Source: an uncultured Clostridia bacterium (GTDB taxonomy: Bacteria > Bacillota > Clostridia > UMGS1883). Taken from it: 64,000 nucleotides of DNA. The stretch is taken from the NCBI GenBank assembly GCA_947589005.1, contig CANPZO010000010.1, positions 1 to 64,000 on the forward strand, in the 5' to 3' direction. How positions within the stretch are numbered: position 1 is the stretch's first letter; each line of letters opens with the position of its first letter. This document shows positions 36,957 to 45,027 of the stretch, piece after piece. Below the pieces are notes generated by a model. That model was not told the origin of the DNA, searched no databases, and was given only the letters and a program-made list of their open reading frames with translations. A program made the translations under genes and the position numbers.

Positions 36957-36986
36957 TATTATGCACAGGGGAGAGTGGGAATATAC
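36957..36986 (-). promoter_or_regulatory. Sigma-G/sigma-F-type promoter of sigG
   Basis: On the minus strand GTATA (36986-36982), 18 bases, CATAATA (36963-36957). This fits the Bacillus sigma-G consensus GHATR-18-CATNHTA exactly and supports autoregulation in the forespore. Confidence 0.7.
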
Positions 36987-37022
36987 GGGCCGGAGCGCCA
37001 AATATGGGATATCGTTCAAACG

Positions 37023-37056
37023 AAAAACGCCTGTGCTGAAAAGCACAGGCGTTTTT
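37023..37056 (-). terminator. Terminator after the HPr-like gene
   Basis: A 14-bp stem, AAAAACGCCTGTGC with GCACAGGCGTTTTT, and a 6-base loop. It works in either direction and separates the small gene from sigG. Confidence 0.88.
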
Positions 37057-37070
37057 GAACTAAGTACAGC

Positions 37071-37322
37071 TTACTCGGCCGCGTGGCCGTAGAGATTGAG
37101 CTTGAACATACGGCTTTCGTCCTCGGGGTCCTTGCACTCGATAGTAGCTTTGCTGAGTTTTCCGCCCTCGACGATCTTCATGATGCCGATTACACGGCAA
37201 AATGCGGACTGAAGGTTGATGGAGTCTCCCTCGGGAGTGGTCATTATAACCTCGCCCTTGCAGTTGTTAAGCTCCTTAACAAACGCGGCCACGTCGAGAT
37301 CATGAATCTCAAATTTTGCCAT
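37071..37322 (-). CDS. Small HPr-like protein of unknown function
   Basis: 83 residues opening MAKFEIHDLDVAAFVKELNN. The pattern (helix, strand GEVIMTTPEGDSINLQSAFC, helix, strand) resembles HPr-fold proteins of Clostridia, but the phosphorylatable His motif is not visible, so a PTS role is doubtful. AAGGAGG precedes ATG 37322; upstream in-frame codons lie in the leader. It has its own promoter and terminator, and codon use is tidy, which suggests a well-expressed gene. Confidence 0.6.
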   Translation of the reverse strand: MAKFEIHDLDVAAFVKELNNCKGEVIMTTPEGDSINLQSAFCRVIGIMKIVEGGKLSKATIECKDPEDESRMFKLNLYGHAAE

Positions 37323-37376
37323 TGTGAAAACCTCCTTGTTGTTTTTGACGGACAGATTTTCACTGTCCATACCCAT

Positions 37377-37405
37377 ATCCTACACTAATTTCATGAAAAA
37401 GTCAA
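37377..37405 (-). promoter_or_regulatory. Sigma-A promoter of the HPr-like gene
   Basis: On the minus strand TTGACT (37405-37400), 17 bases, TAGGAT (37382-37377). Confidence 0.7.
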
Positions 37406-37454
37406 GAGTTGTTACAATTTTGTCATGTTAAATTTGCACGAAGATTTGGCGCGT

Positions 37455-37486
37455 CTCTTGTATAATGTGTACAAGAGGCTTTTTAA
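37455..37486. other. Hairpin upstream of the toxin promoter
   Basis: CTCTTGTA pairs with TACAAGAG around TAATGTG, followed by GCTTTTTAAA. It could insulate the toxin gene from read-through; no gene ends just before it on this strand. Confidence 0.4.
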
Positions 37487-37500
37487 ATAAAGAATAAAAG

Positions 37501-37529
37501 TTTACAAATTCAGAGTTTTATGTTATAAT
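37501..37529 (+). promoter_or_regulatory. Sigma-A promoter of the small toxin mRNA
   Basis: TTTACA (37501-37506), 17 bases, TATAAT (37524-37529). The leader that follows contains CTCCTCC-GAAAGA-AGGAGG, which can hide the ribosome site in a hairpin. Confidence 0.75.
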
Positions 37530-37568
37530 TTGTTTGTCGGCTCCTCCGAAAGAAGGAGGTGAGAAACA

Positions 37569-37652
37569 ATGTCATACATATTAACCTTTATAACTTCCGT
37601 CATGGCAGATGTGGTCAGCTACTACATTTGCAAATGGTTGGACGGAAGATAG
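37569..37652 (+). CDS. 27-residue hydrophobic peptide, Fst/par-like toxin candidate
   Basis: The product reads MSYILTFITSVMADVVSYY then ICKWLDGR: one membrane-spanning helix with a short charged tail, as in Fst- and Ldr-type toxins. Unusually strong AGAAGGAGGTGAG before ATG can pair with CTCCTCC upstream, a feature of toxins that must not be translated early. The gene lies between its own promoter and a hairpin terminator. An antisense promoter on the other side of that terminator completes a par-like type I toxin-antitoxin layout. Toxicity is inferred; a small holin-like or signalling peptide is the alternative. Confidence 0.75.
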   Translation: MSYILTFITSVMADVVSYYICKWLDGR

Positions 37653-37685
37653 CCGACAGCGGTAAATGACATTGCCGCTTAAACA

Positions 37686-37770
37686 GCCAAAACGAAGCCC
37701 TCGGAGTTGCCGCTCCGAGGGCTTCATTTTTCCTCCGCAAGTGGTGAGCTTGCATACATATTAACCTTCT
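37686..37770 (-). ncRNA. Predicted antisense antitoxin RNA (RNA II-like)
   Basis: About 85 nt from a predicted start near 37770 to the shared terminator. Its first bases are complementary to CATACATATTAACCTT, present in the toxin coding start (37573-37588) and repeated on the + strand at 37753-37768. Thus its 5' end can pair with toxin codons 2-7, and its terminator hairpin is complementary to that of the toxin mRNA. This is the arrangement known from the pAD1 par locus. Confidence 0.65.
37693..37731. terminator. Bidirectional terminator shared by toxin and antitoxin RNAs
   Basis: GAAGCCCTCGGAG pairs with CTCCGAGGGCTTC around TTGCCG. T runs follow on the + strand (ATTTTT) and, shorter, on the - strand (GTTTT). 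Confidence 0.88.
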
Positions 37771-37776
37771 ATAACT

Positions 37777-37805
37777 ATATTAGCACAAACATTATGCTTT
37801 GTCAA
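37777..37805 (-). promoter_or_regulatory. Sigma-A promoter of the antisense RNA
   Basis: On the minus strand TTGACA (37805-37800), 17 bases, TAATAT (37782-37777). No protein gene follows it; it points into the toxin locus. Confidence 0.8.
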
Positions 37806-37824
37806 GTGTTTTTGGCAAAATATT

Positions 37825-40197
37825 TCAGCAGCTGAAGCTCTGCTCCGTGCGGTTGATTATCTCGTCCTGGAGGGCCTTGCTAAGGTTGCGGAAGTGGTCG
37901 CTGTAGCCCGCCACACGGACGATGAGGTCCTTGTACTCCTCAGGGTGGGCCTGAGCGTCCAACAGGGTCGCACGGTCGATGACGTTGAACTGTATGTGGT
38001 GTCCGTCCATGGCAAAGTAGGAGCGTATGAGGGCGGCCATGTTTTCAAGTCCCTCCTGACCCTCGACGACCTTGGGGGTGAACTTCTGATTGAGCAGTGT
38101 GCCGCCGGTCTTGAGGTGATCCATCTTCGCGCAGGAATTGATAACGGCGGTGGGGCCGTGGCGGTCGGCGCCCTTTTCGGGAGATATACCCTCGGAAACG
38201 GGCTTGCCGGCCAGGCGGCCGTTGGGCAGGGCGCCGCAGACCTCGCCAAAATAAACGTGGCAGGTGGTGGGCAGCATATCTATCCGGTAGGTGCCGCCCT
38301 TGACGGTGGGCCGGCCGGTGACCGCCCCGTAATAGGCGTTGAACACGTCCTTCATTATCGAGTCGGCATAGTCGTCGTCGTTGCCGTACTTGGGCGAATG
38401 GTTGGCCACCTTGTTGTAAATGTCCTCGTGACCCTCAAAGTTGGCGTCGATGGCCTCCTTGAGCTGGGCCATGGTGAAGTTGTTATGGTCGAACACGTTG
38501 TACTTGATGGCGCTGAGGCTGTCGGTTATGGTGCCTATGCCCACGCCCTGAATGTAGTTGGTGTTATATCTGGCGCCGCCGCAGTTATAGTCCGTGCATT
38601 TTTCGATGCAGTCGTCCATGATGACGCTGAGGAAGGGCACGGGCATATACTTGGCGTAAATTTTTTCGATGATGTTGTTGCCCTCTATTTTTATGTCGAT
38701 GAAGTGGTTCATCTGCCGGAGGAAAGCGTCCCAAAGCTCCTCATAGCTCTTGTAGTCCTCGGCGTGTCCGGTGGCGAGGCCAATCTGCTTGCCGGTGTAT
38801 TTGTCGAAGCCGTTGTTGAGGGTTATCTCAAGAACCTTCGGGGTGTTGAAGTAGCCGGTGAGGACGTAGCTCTCCTTGCCGAGGCAGCCGGTCTCGACGC
38901 AGCCGGTGGCGCTGCCGCAGCGTGCGTCCTCGATGGACTTGCCGGCGTTGAGCAGCTCCTGGATTATGGCCTCGGTGTTGTAAAACGCGGGCTGGCCCCA
39001 ACCCTTGCGGCTTATCTCGCAGGCCCTGATAAGGAAGTCCTTGGGGGTCTTGCGGGAAATTTGGACGTTGCTGGAGGGCTGAAGGAGCTTCATCTCGTCC
39101 ATGGTGTCAAGAATGATGTAGCTCACGTCGTTTACGCCGTCCTTGCCGTCGGGAGTTATGCCGCCGGTGTTGAGGTTGGCGAAGTCCGTGTAGGTGCCGC
39201 TCTCCTTGAGGGTGATGCCCACCTTGGGAGGGGCGGGCTGGTTGTTGAATTTTATCCACAGGCACTCCATGAGCTCGCGGGCCTTGTCGTAGTTCATTAT
39301 GCCCTTTTCAACGTCGTTTTTGTAGAAGGGGTAGGTGTGCTGGTCCAGTCTGCCGGGAGTGAAGGCGTCCCAGGGATTGACCTCGCTGGTAACCCCGATG
39401 TGGACGAACCAGTACATCTGCAAAGCCTGATGGAAGGTCTTGGGCGCGAACTCGGGCACCACGGCGCAGTTCTCGCTGATAAGCATGAGGTCGGCCTTTT
39501 TCTGCGGGTCGGTCTCCTTTTCGGCCAGCTCCCTGGCATAGGCGCTGTAACGGCGGCCGTAGGTGATGATGGCGTCGCAGGCGATATCCATGGCCTCAAG
39601 CTCGGCCTTTTTGTCGTAGGCGGTCAAATCGTTTGTGAAGTCCAGCTCGCCGAGCTTGCGGGCGATGTCCTTTTTGTAGTCGCTGAAGCCCTTTTTGTAG
39701 AAGCCTCCTCCGCCGCCGGTATGACCGGGGCCCCGCTGCTCCATAAACTCGGTGAACATACCCGCCGCGTAGCAGTCCTTCCAGATGGGGCTGACGGACT
39801 TCATTATCTTTTCGCGTATGCTCCTATGCTCCCAGTATGGGATTATCTCCTCGGCGTGTATCCTGCGGGTCTCCTCGTCCACCTTGAAATTGATGAGCTC
39901 CCGGTCGTTCATGACTTGAAGGTCCTCCATTGTATGGCAGCAAAGCTCCGGGAAGGTAGGGGCGCACTGGGGGTCGGTGCCCTTTTCGCCCACTATGAGC
40001 TCGCCGTCGTTTATGCACAGGGTGCGGTTTTCCATGTAGGTTTTGAAGGCCAGAGCCCGCAGCACGGGAATGTCCACGCTGCCCTCATATTTCTTGTAAG
40101 CCTGAGTGAACCAGTAGGCCCTCTCGGTGGAAATATGGGGCTGGGCGGTGACGCTCTGCTCCCTGAGTTTTTTTGTTCTTTCGGTATAACCGCGCAT
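37825..40197 (-). CDS. hypD: trans-4-hydroxy-L-proline dehydratase (glycyl radical enzyme)
   Basis: 790 residues. A glycyl radical enzyme that dehydrates trans-4-hydroxyproline to pyrroline-5-carboxylate, using collagen-derived hydroxyproline. The catalytic thiyl Cys433 sits in TGCVETGC and the radical Gly764 in RVAGYSDHF; these positions fall within one residue of the Clostridioides difficile enzyme. Long matching blocks such as FNNQPAPPKVGITLKES, KLLQPSSNVQISRKTP and RKGWGQPAFYNTEAI favour HypD over pyruvate formate-lyase or glycerol dehydratase. The activase gene lies 15 bases upstream. No pyrroline-5-carboxylate reductase gene is next to it. Confidence 0.88.
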   Translation of the reverse strand: MRGYTERTKKLREQSVTAQPHISTERAYWFTQAYKKYEGSVDIPVLRALAFKTYMENRTLCINDGELIVGEKGTDPQCAPTFPELCCHTMEDLQVMNDRELINFKVDEETRRIHAEEIIPYWEHRSIREKIMKSVSPIWKDCYAAGMFTEFMEQRGPGHTGGGGGFYKKGFSDYKKDIARKLGELDFTNDLTAYDKKAELEAMDIACDAIITYGRRYSAYARELAEKETDPQKKADLMLISENCAVVPEFAPKTFHQALQMYWFVHIGVTSEVNPWDAFTPGRLDQHTYPFYKNDVEKGIMNYDKARELMECLWIKFNNQPAPPKVGITLKESGTYTDFANLNTGGITPDGKDGVNDVSYIILDTMDEMKLLQPSSNVQISRKTPKDFLIRACEISRKGWGQPAFYNTEAIIQELLNAGKSIEDARCGSATGCVETGCLGKESYVLTGYFNTPKVLEITLNNGFDKYTGKQIGLATGHAEDYKSYEELWDAFLRQMNHFIDIKIEGNNIIEKIYAKYMPVPFLSVIMDDCIEKCTDYNCGGARYNTNYIQGVGIGTITDSLSAIKYNVFDHNNFTMAQLKEAIDANFEGHEDIYNKVANHSPKYGNDDDYADSIMKDVFNAYYGAVTGRPTVKGGTYRIDMLPTTCHVYFGEVCGALPNGRLAGKPVSEGISPEKGADRHGPTAVINSCAKMDHLKTGGTLLNQKFTPKVVEGQEGLENMAALIRSYFAMDGHHIQFNVIDRATLLDAQAHPEEYKDLIVRVAGYSDHFRNLSKALQDEIINRTEQSFSC

Positions 40198-40212
40198 CGT
40201 AATCGTCTCCTT

Positions 40213-41100
40213 TTATGCTCCTATTTTTGTGTCAAGGCCCAGGGCCTCGAACCGGTTTTTCAGTTCCTCCAGCTTCTCCGTCCCCGGAGGCGAGAAGCTT
40301 TGCACCTCGCGGTTAAGCCGCTGATATTTAAAGCTGCCGGTGTTGTGATAGGGCAGCAGGCTGACCCGCCGGGGCCTGAGCTCCTCCGCCAGCTCCAACA
40401 GCCCCTCTATCTCGTCCTCGGAGGTGTTGAGCCCCTCTATAAGCGGCAGCCGCAGCCATATGGCCGCGCCCTTGTCCTTCAAAAAACGGAGGTTTTTGAG
40501 TATCACTGCGTTGTCCGCCCCGGTCAGCTCCCTGTGAAGCTCGGGGTCAAGGCATTTTATGTCGTATAGGTAAAGGTCGGTGTAGGGAACGGTGGCCGCG
40601 AGAGCCTCGGTCCCGCAAAAGCCGCAGGTGTCCACGGCGGTATGTATGCCCGACCTTTTACACTCCCTGAGCAGCTCCGTCAGCTCCGAACCCGCGGTGA
40701 GACATTCCCCGCCGGAAAAGGTGACCCCGCCGCCGCTTTCGCCGTAGAAGGTCTTGTCCCGTCGGACGGCGTCCATCACCTCGGCCACGGTGTATTCCCT
40801 GCCCGCCACCTCGCGGGCACAGTTCAGGCACTCGTCGGCGCATAGGCCGCAGCCCGTGCACCTTTCCGGGTCGGTGACGAGAGTTCCGTTTTCGATTTTT
40901 ATCGCCTGGGACGGACAGCCCGACACGCATCTGCCGCAGAGGACGCAGCGTTCGGGGTTGTGCATGACGTCCGGCCCCGGCCGCTGACTTTCGGGGTTGT
41001 GGCACCAGACGCACTTGAGCGGACAGCCCTTGAAAAACACGGTGGTGCGTATCCCCGGCCCGTCGTGGGTGGAAAAACGCTGTATATTAAATAAGTACAT
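40213..41100 (-). CDS. hypE: Glycyl-radical-enzyme activase for HypD
   Basis: 295 residues. A radical SAM enzyme that installs the glycyl radical on HypD. The CxxxCxxC cluster is in FFKGCPLKCVWCHNPE. Two extra ferredoxin-type clusters follow (CVLCGRCVSGCP and CTGCGLCADECLNC), then the SAM-binding GGVTFSGGECL. The opening FNIQRFSTHDGPGIRTTVF is typical. It is the first gene of a two-gene operon. It diverges from spoIIGA, with repeat R1 between them. Confidence 0.93.
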   Translation of the reverse strand: MYLFNIQRFSTHDGPGIRTTVFFKGCPLKCVWCHNPESQRPGPDVMHNPERCVLCGRCVSGCPSQAIKIENGTLVTDPERCTGCGLCADECLNCAREVAGREYTVAEVMDAVRRDKTFYGESGGGVTFSGGECLTAGSELTELLRECKRSGIHTAVDTCGFCGTEALAATVPYTDLYLYDIKCLDPELHRELTGADNAVILKNLRFLKDKGAAIWLRLPLIEGLNTSEDEIEGLLELAEELRPRRVSLLPYHNTGSFKYQRLNREVQSFSPPGTEKLEELKNRFEALGLDTKIGA

Positions 41101-41119
41101 AAGTATGCTCCTAAAATCG

Positions 41120-41310
41120 CGAGGGGAGAAACCCGGAGGGTTTCCCCCTCGGAGCCCCTTTCCCCATCGGGCGCTTGCGCTTACGAAAAATCAATAAATT
41201 GATTTTTCTACCCCGATTAAGGTGTAAAATCCCGGGTACACGCCCCGGGATTTTACGGTTTTTATCGAAAGGGAGTTCCCTTTCGAGCTTTCCCCGTAAT
41301 TCACAGAGGC
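41120..41310 (+). repeat. Structured repeat R1
   Basis: Hairpin 1 (GAGGGG to CCCCTC, around ACCCGGAGGG). A composite stem, ATCGGG with CCCGAT, encloses GAAAAATCAAT/ATTGATTTTTC. Hairpin 2 is TAAAATCCCGGG with its complement, loop TACACGC. Hairpin 3 is CGAAAGGG with CCCTTTCG. It lies between divergent hypE and spoIIGA, so it is not simply a terminator of a neighbouring gene. R2-R4 share its loops and order. The stretch 41311-41423 shows nothing further. Confidence 0.8.
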
Positions 41311-41423
41311 GCTGCAAGCCCGGTTCTTATACTATTCCAATACATTATAATACTCCATTAAGCGGCGGTTGTCAAGATATTTTGGGAAATTTTGTAGATA
41401 AAATTTCTCCGCCCGGCCCCTTG

Positions 41424-41458
41424 TTGCGACAGACATTTCCAAAAAATACAGGTATAAT
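41424..41458 (+). promoter_or_regulatory. Possible Spo0A-dependent promoter of spoIIGA
   Basis: A good TATAAT (41453-41458) lies 16 bases before ATG 41475. The nearest -35-like sequence, TTGCGA at 41424, is 23 bases upstream of it, which recalls the long spacer of the Bacillus spoIIG promoter. TGCGACA overlaps it and differs by one base from an inverted 0A box (TTCGACA). Tentative. Confidence 0.4.
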
Positions 41459-41474
41459 TTAGTTGGTGATGGAA

Positions 41475-42353
41475 ATGCCGGTAGTGTACATAGACGTGCT
41501 TTTTGGCGTGAACCTGTTCATCAATTACATACTTCTGCGGGCGGCGGGGCTGGTCTGCAAAAACCGTCCTCCTCGATGGCGCTCCGTTTTGGGGGCGGCG
41601 CTGGGGGCGGCCTACGCCGCCGCGGTGTTTTTCCCCGACCTGGGCCTTTTCTATTCTCTGGCCTTTAAGCTGCTGGCCTCGGGGCTCATTATAGCCGCGG
41701 CCTTCCCCATATACGGCCTCGGGGAGTTTTTTAAACTGCTGGGGGCCTTTTACGGCATATCCGCCGCCTTCGGGGGACTGGGCTTTGCCCTGCTGTTCCT
41801 GACGGGCTGGGGCGCCCGGCTGGGGGCGGTGTACTCCAACGGCGTCATGTACCTTGACGTGCCCGTGATTGCCCTGTTCCTCGGAGCGGTGGCCTTTTAC
41901 GGCCTGCTCAGCCTGGCCGAGGGAATACTGCGGCTCGGCAGGAGGCGTGGCCTCCGGCGGAAGCTGGTGGTGGAGCTGGGAGGCCGCAGGGCCGTGCTCA
42001 CCGCGCTGGCCGACACCGGCAACATCCTCGTGGACCCCATCAGCCACGCCCCTGTGATAGTGGCCGAGCTGGACGCCCTCAAGGAGCTGTTCGACTACTC
42101 CACGCGGCTAAGCCTTTTTTCCGAAAATCTTCAAGCGGGCCTCGGCTCCATGGCGGAGCACGGCGTCAAGGCCCGGCTCATACCCTTCAGCTCCGTGGGC
42201 GAGGGGGAGGGCATGATGGTGGGCTTTGTGCCCGACAGGGCGGCGGTGCGACAGGGCGGCGGACTGCGCCCCATGGGGAGCTGCGTGGTCGGCGTCTATC
42301 CCCGCAGCCTTTCGGCGGACAGGAGCTATGACGCCCTTTACAATCCTAATTAG
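41475..42353 (+). CDS. spoIIGA: Sigma-E processing peptidase SpoIIGA
   Basis: 292 residues. Five N-terminal membrane segments (about 1-150) are followed by a cytosolic aspartic protease domain with [11 protein letters not shown] (Asp180). It cleaves pro-sigma-E in the mother cell after engulfment signalling. The N-terminus [19 protein letters not shown] is typical. GGTG lies 6 bases before ATG 41475; ATG 41469 and TTG 41463 are in frame and cannot be excluded. sigE follows after 32 bases. Confidence 0.93.
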   Translation: MPVVYIDVLFGVNLFINYILLRAAGLVCKNRPPRWRSVLGAALGAAYAAAVFFPDLGLFYSLAFKLLASGLIIAAAFPIYGLGEFFKLLGAFYGISAAFGGLGFALLFLTGWGARLGAVYSNGVMYLDVPVIALFLGAVAFYGLLSLAEGILRLGRRRGLRRKLVVELGGRRAVLTALADTGNILVDPISHAPVIVAELDALKELFDYSTRLSLFSENLQAGLGSMAEHGVKARLIPFSSVGEGEGMMVGFVPDRAAVRQGGGLRPMGSCVVGVYPRSLSADRSYDALYNPN

Positions 42354-42385
42354 TCGTAATAACGGCCGCAGAATGGAGGGTCAAT

Positions 42386-43087
42386 ATGGCCGCAGCAAAT
42401 TTTTTCAAAAGTGTGTTTTACAGCTATATAATGCCGGAACAGAAAGAGATAAATTACATCGGCAACAACGAGTATCTGCCGCCGCCGCTTTCGCCGGAGG
42501 AGGAGGCCCGGTGCATCGCCGACATAGGCGATCTCAGGTGCCGCAATCTGCTCATCGAGCGCAATCTCCGCCTTGTGGTCTACATAGCCCGACGCTTCGA
42601 CAACACCGGCATCTGCCCAGACGACCTGATATCCATAGGCACCATCGGCCTGATAAAGGCCATAAATACCTTTAAGTCGGATAAAAACATAAAGCTGGCC
42701 ACCTACGCCAGCCGGTGCATAGAAAACGAGATACTTATGTATCTGCGAAAAAACAGCAGCAGCAAGGTTATCGTTTCCTTTGACGAGCCGTTGAACGTGG
42801 ACTGGGACGGCAACGAGCTTCTCCTTGGCGATATACTCGGCTCCGACAGCGACAGCGTTGACAAGCACATCGAGGACGAGGTGGACTACCAGCTCCTCCA
42901 TCAGGCCATGAACAAGCTCAGCCAGCGGGAAAAGCGCATTGTGGAGCTGCGCTACGGTCTTGGCGGCAAAAAGGAGCTGACCCAGAAGGAGGTCGCCGAT
43001 TTGCTGGGCATAAGCCAGAGCTATATTTCCCGTTTGGAAAAGAAGATAATAGCGAGGCTCAAGAAGGATATGATAAAGTATATGTGA
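42386..43087 (+). CDS. sigE: Mother-cell sigma factor SigE (pro-form)
   Basis: 233 residues. A short N-terminal pro-sequence ([20 protein letters not shown]) precedes [20 protein letters not shown]. Region 2 follows with [20 protein letters not shown] and [20 protein letters not shown], then [20 protein letters not shown], a SigE/SigK-specific block, and region 4 [20 protein letters not shown]. It directs early mother-cell genes. Its location behind spoIIGA confirms SigE rather than SigK. A terminator follows. Confidence 0.96.
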   Translation: MAAANFFKSVFYSYIMPEQKEINYIGNNEYLPPPLSPEEEARCIADIGDLRCRNLLIERNLRLVVYIARRFDNTGICPDDLISIGTIGLIKAINTFKSDKNIKLATYASRCIENEILMYLRKNSSSKVIVSFDEPLNVDWDGNELLLGDILGSDSDSVDKHIEDEVDYQLLHQAMNKLSQREKRIVELRYGLGGKKELTQKEVADLLGISQSYISRLEKKIIARLKKDMIKYM

Positions 43088-43134
43088 CGTTAAGCACAGG
43101 GGACCCGCGCCCCGCATGACGGGTGAAAAATCAC

Positions 43135-43175
43135 AAAAGCCGCCGCAAGCGGAAAAGGCTTGCGGCGGCTTTTTA
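43135..43175. terminator. Terminator between sigE and the CHB_HEX_C gene
   Basis: A 16-bp stem, AAAAGCCGCCGCAAGC with GCTTGCGGCGGCTTTT, with a 7-base loop and T runs usable from both sides. Upstream, 43089-43130 holds TTAAGCACAGGGGACCC, a degenerate start of the TTAA-type element. Confidence 0.9.
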
Positions 43176-43203
43176 TGTGCGATAATGTTACAAAGCGGCT
43201 TTT

Positions 43204-45027
43204 TTACAGCCTTACGGCTCCGTCTTCGTATGTGAAGTCGGGCTCAACGGGGTCGGGGTCGTCGGTGTAGGCGTCTACCTCCGTCTCGACATCAAAGCCG
43301 TCGTCGGCGCTTGTGTCCGTCACCTCGATAATGCCGCTGCCGCTGAGCTCGGGATAGGAGTCATAGTCGCCGGCCTCCTCGCCGCCGATTATGACCTCGT
43401 CCTCGGGAGCGGAGCTGTTTTCGGTATCGGTATCCCAATATACGGTATCGATGTCAAGACCCAGAGGCGTTACGTCGTCGCCCTTAAGGATGACCTGATG
43501 ATATATCTTGCTGCTGTTTTCATAGCCGTCCTTTATGGCTATGGCCTTGAGCAGGCAGCTTTCCTCTATCTTAATGGAGGTGCCGCTCTTTATGGCCTCG
43601 CCGTAGTCAAGCGGGTCGGAGCCGTCTATGGTGTAAAGTATGGTCGCGCCGCTGGTCGCGCAGCGGATGGTGACCTTGTTGTAATCAGTGTACTTGGTCT
43701 CGCTTATGGTGGGAGTGGCAACCTTCTGGTTTATGTTCAGCTGAGCGGAGACCGTATCGCTGTTGGCGTAGCCGGACTTGGCAGCGAACATCTTAAGGGT
43801 GCAGCTGGAGGAGACCTTGATGGTCTTGCCGGTGGCCACCTTGCTGCTGGATGTGGTGGGCTCCTTGCCGTTGGTGGTGTAATAGATGGTGCTGCCGCTG
43901 GGACCGGTAAGCTTTATCTCCCTGCTTGTGGAGGAGGACGAGCTGCTCACCAGCGAGGCGGTGGGCTTGGAAAGCTGGCTCAGCGATAAGCTGAAGGAGA
44001 AGGTCTTGCTGTCATAGCCGCTCTTGACCGCCAGCAGGCCGACGTAAGTGGTGCCGGGCTCGGTGATGGAAATGCCCTTGCTGGAATACTTTGCGTCAGA
44101 GGTGGTGGGGGTGCTGCCGTCCAGCGTGTAATAGTATGTAACGCCGCTGAGAGAGGAGGTGAGCGTGACCTTCACTCCGCCGACAACGCCGGTCTTTTTA
44201 GCGGTTGGGGCGGGGATGCTCTGCCCCTCCGCCTCCACGGAGTAAACCTTGCTGGGGGCGTAGCCGCTCTTGCAGGCGATGAACTTTATGGTGCAGCCCT
44301 TGGTAACGCTGATGCCGCTGCTGCTGTACTTTTTGCAGCCGCCGCTGGCCTTTGCGACAGGCGTGGAGCCGTCCGTGGTGTAGTAGTAGGTGCAGCCGCT
44401 GGACGGGCCCGAAAGCTTATAGACCGTCTTGCTGCCGGAAGTGGACTTGGTGACGGTGGGCTTGCCGAGCTGCTGTATGCTGACGGTGCCGGTGGCTATC
44501 GCGCTGTTCTGATAGCCGCTCCGCACGCCGATGGCCTTGATGACGCAGCTTTCGGCCACGGTCACGCCGCTGCTGGTATATCTGGTGGAATTGGTGGTGG
44601 GATTGGTGCCGTCAAGGGTGTAGTAGATGGTGGCGCCGGAGCAGGAAATGGTTATTTTTTTGCCGCCCTCGACGTTTGTGGACTTAAAGGTAGGGGTGTT
44701 TACCCTCGCCTTGGTGACGGTCACGGTGTAATATCCCACGGGACTGTACTCGCCGCTCTCCACGGCGACGGCCCTTACCTCGCAGGATTTGGTGACCTTC
44801 ACTGACTTGGAGTACTTGGTGGAGGAGGTGGTGGGGTCGCTGCCGTTGGTGGTATAGTAAATTTTGGCGTTCTTCGAATCGCTCTTAAGAGTGAAGGTGG
44901 CGCTGCCGGTGGTGGTGGTGACCGAAATGTTGGGCGTGGAGACCGAGCTTTCCTCGTCGGCCAGGGCGCACAGCGGAAGGGTCAGAACCAGCAGAGCAAA
45001 AAGAACGGTTACAAGCTTTTTGGTCAT
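43204..45027 (-). CDS. Secreted protein with six chitobiase-type C-terminal repeats
   Basis: 607 residues with a signal peptide (LVTVLFALLVLTLPLCALA). Six tandem CHB_HEX_C-like beta domains of about 80 residues each repeat the motif YYTTNGSDPTTSSTKYS, as in IYYTLDGTNPTTNSTRYTSS and YYYTLDGSTPTTSDAKYSSK. The C-terminal 100 residues are acidic (Asp/Glu-rich) with no anchor motif. Such repeats act as spacers or ligand-binding units on surface proteins. No enzyme domain is present. A GGAGAG site precedes ATG. Extracellular, function unknown. Confidence 0.85.
   Translation of the reverse strand: MTKKLVTVLFALLVLTLPLCALADEESSVSTPNISVTTTTGSATFTLKSDSKNAKIYYTTNGSDPTTSSTKYSKSVKVTKSCEVRAVAVESGEYSPVGYYTVTVTKARVNTPTFKSTNVEGGKKITISCSGATIYYTLDGTNPTTNSTRYTSSGVTVAESCVIKAIGVRSGYQNSAIATGTVSIQQLGKPTVTKSTSGSKTVYKLSGPSSGCTYYYTTDGSTPVAKASGGCKKYSSSGISVTKGCTIKFIACKSGYAPSKVYSVEAEGQSIPAPTAKKTGVVGGVKVTLTSSLSGVTYYYTLDGSTPTTSDAKYSSKGISITEPGTTYVGLLAVKSGYDSKTFSFSLSLSQLSKPTASLVSSSSSSTSREIKLTGPSGSTIYYTTNGKEPTTSSSKVATGKTIKVSSSCTLKMFAAKSGYANSDTVSAQLNINQKVATPTISETKYTDYNKVTIRCATSGATILYTIDGSDPLDYGEAIKSGTSIKIEESCLLKAIAIKDGYENSSKIYHQVILKGDDVTPLGLDIDTVYWDTDTENSSAPEDEVIIGGEEAGDYDSYPELSGSGIIEVTDTSADDGFDVETEVDAYTDDPDPVEPDFTYEDGAVRL

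Noticed and set aside
36961-36980. ATGCACAGGGGAGAG as another copy of the TTAA-type element
   Set aside because: There is no TTAA beside it and the sequence is the spacer of the sigma-G promoter of sigG; the match is short.
41121-41310. R repeats as a CRISPR array or REP/BIME sites
   Set aside because: No regularly spaced short repeats with unique spacers. Units are about 150-210 bp, scattered, with several distinct hairpins.
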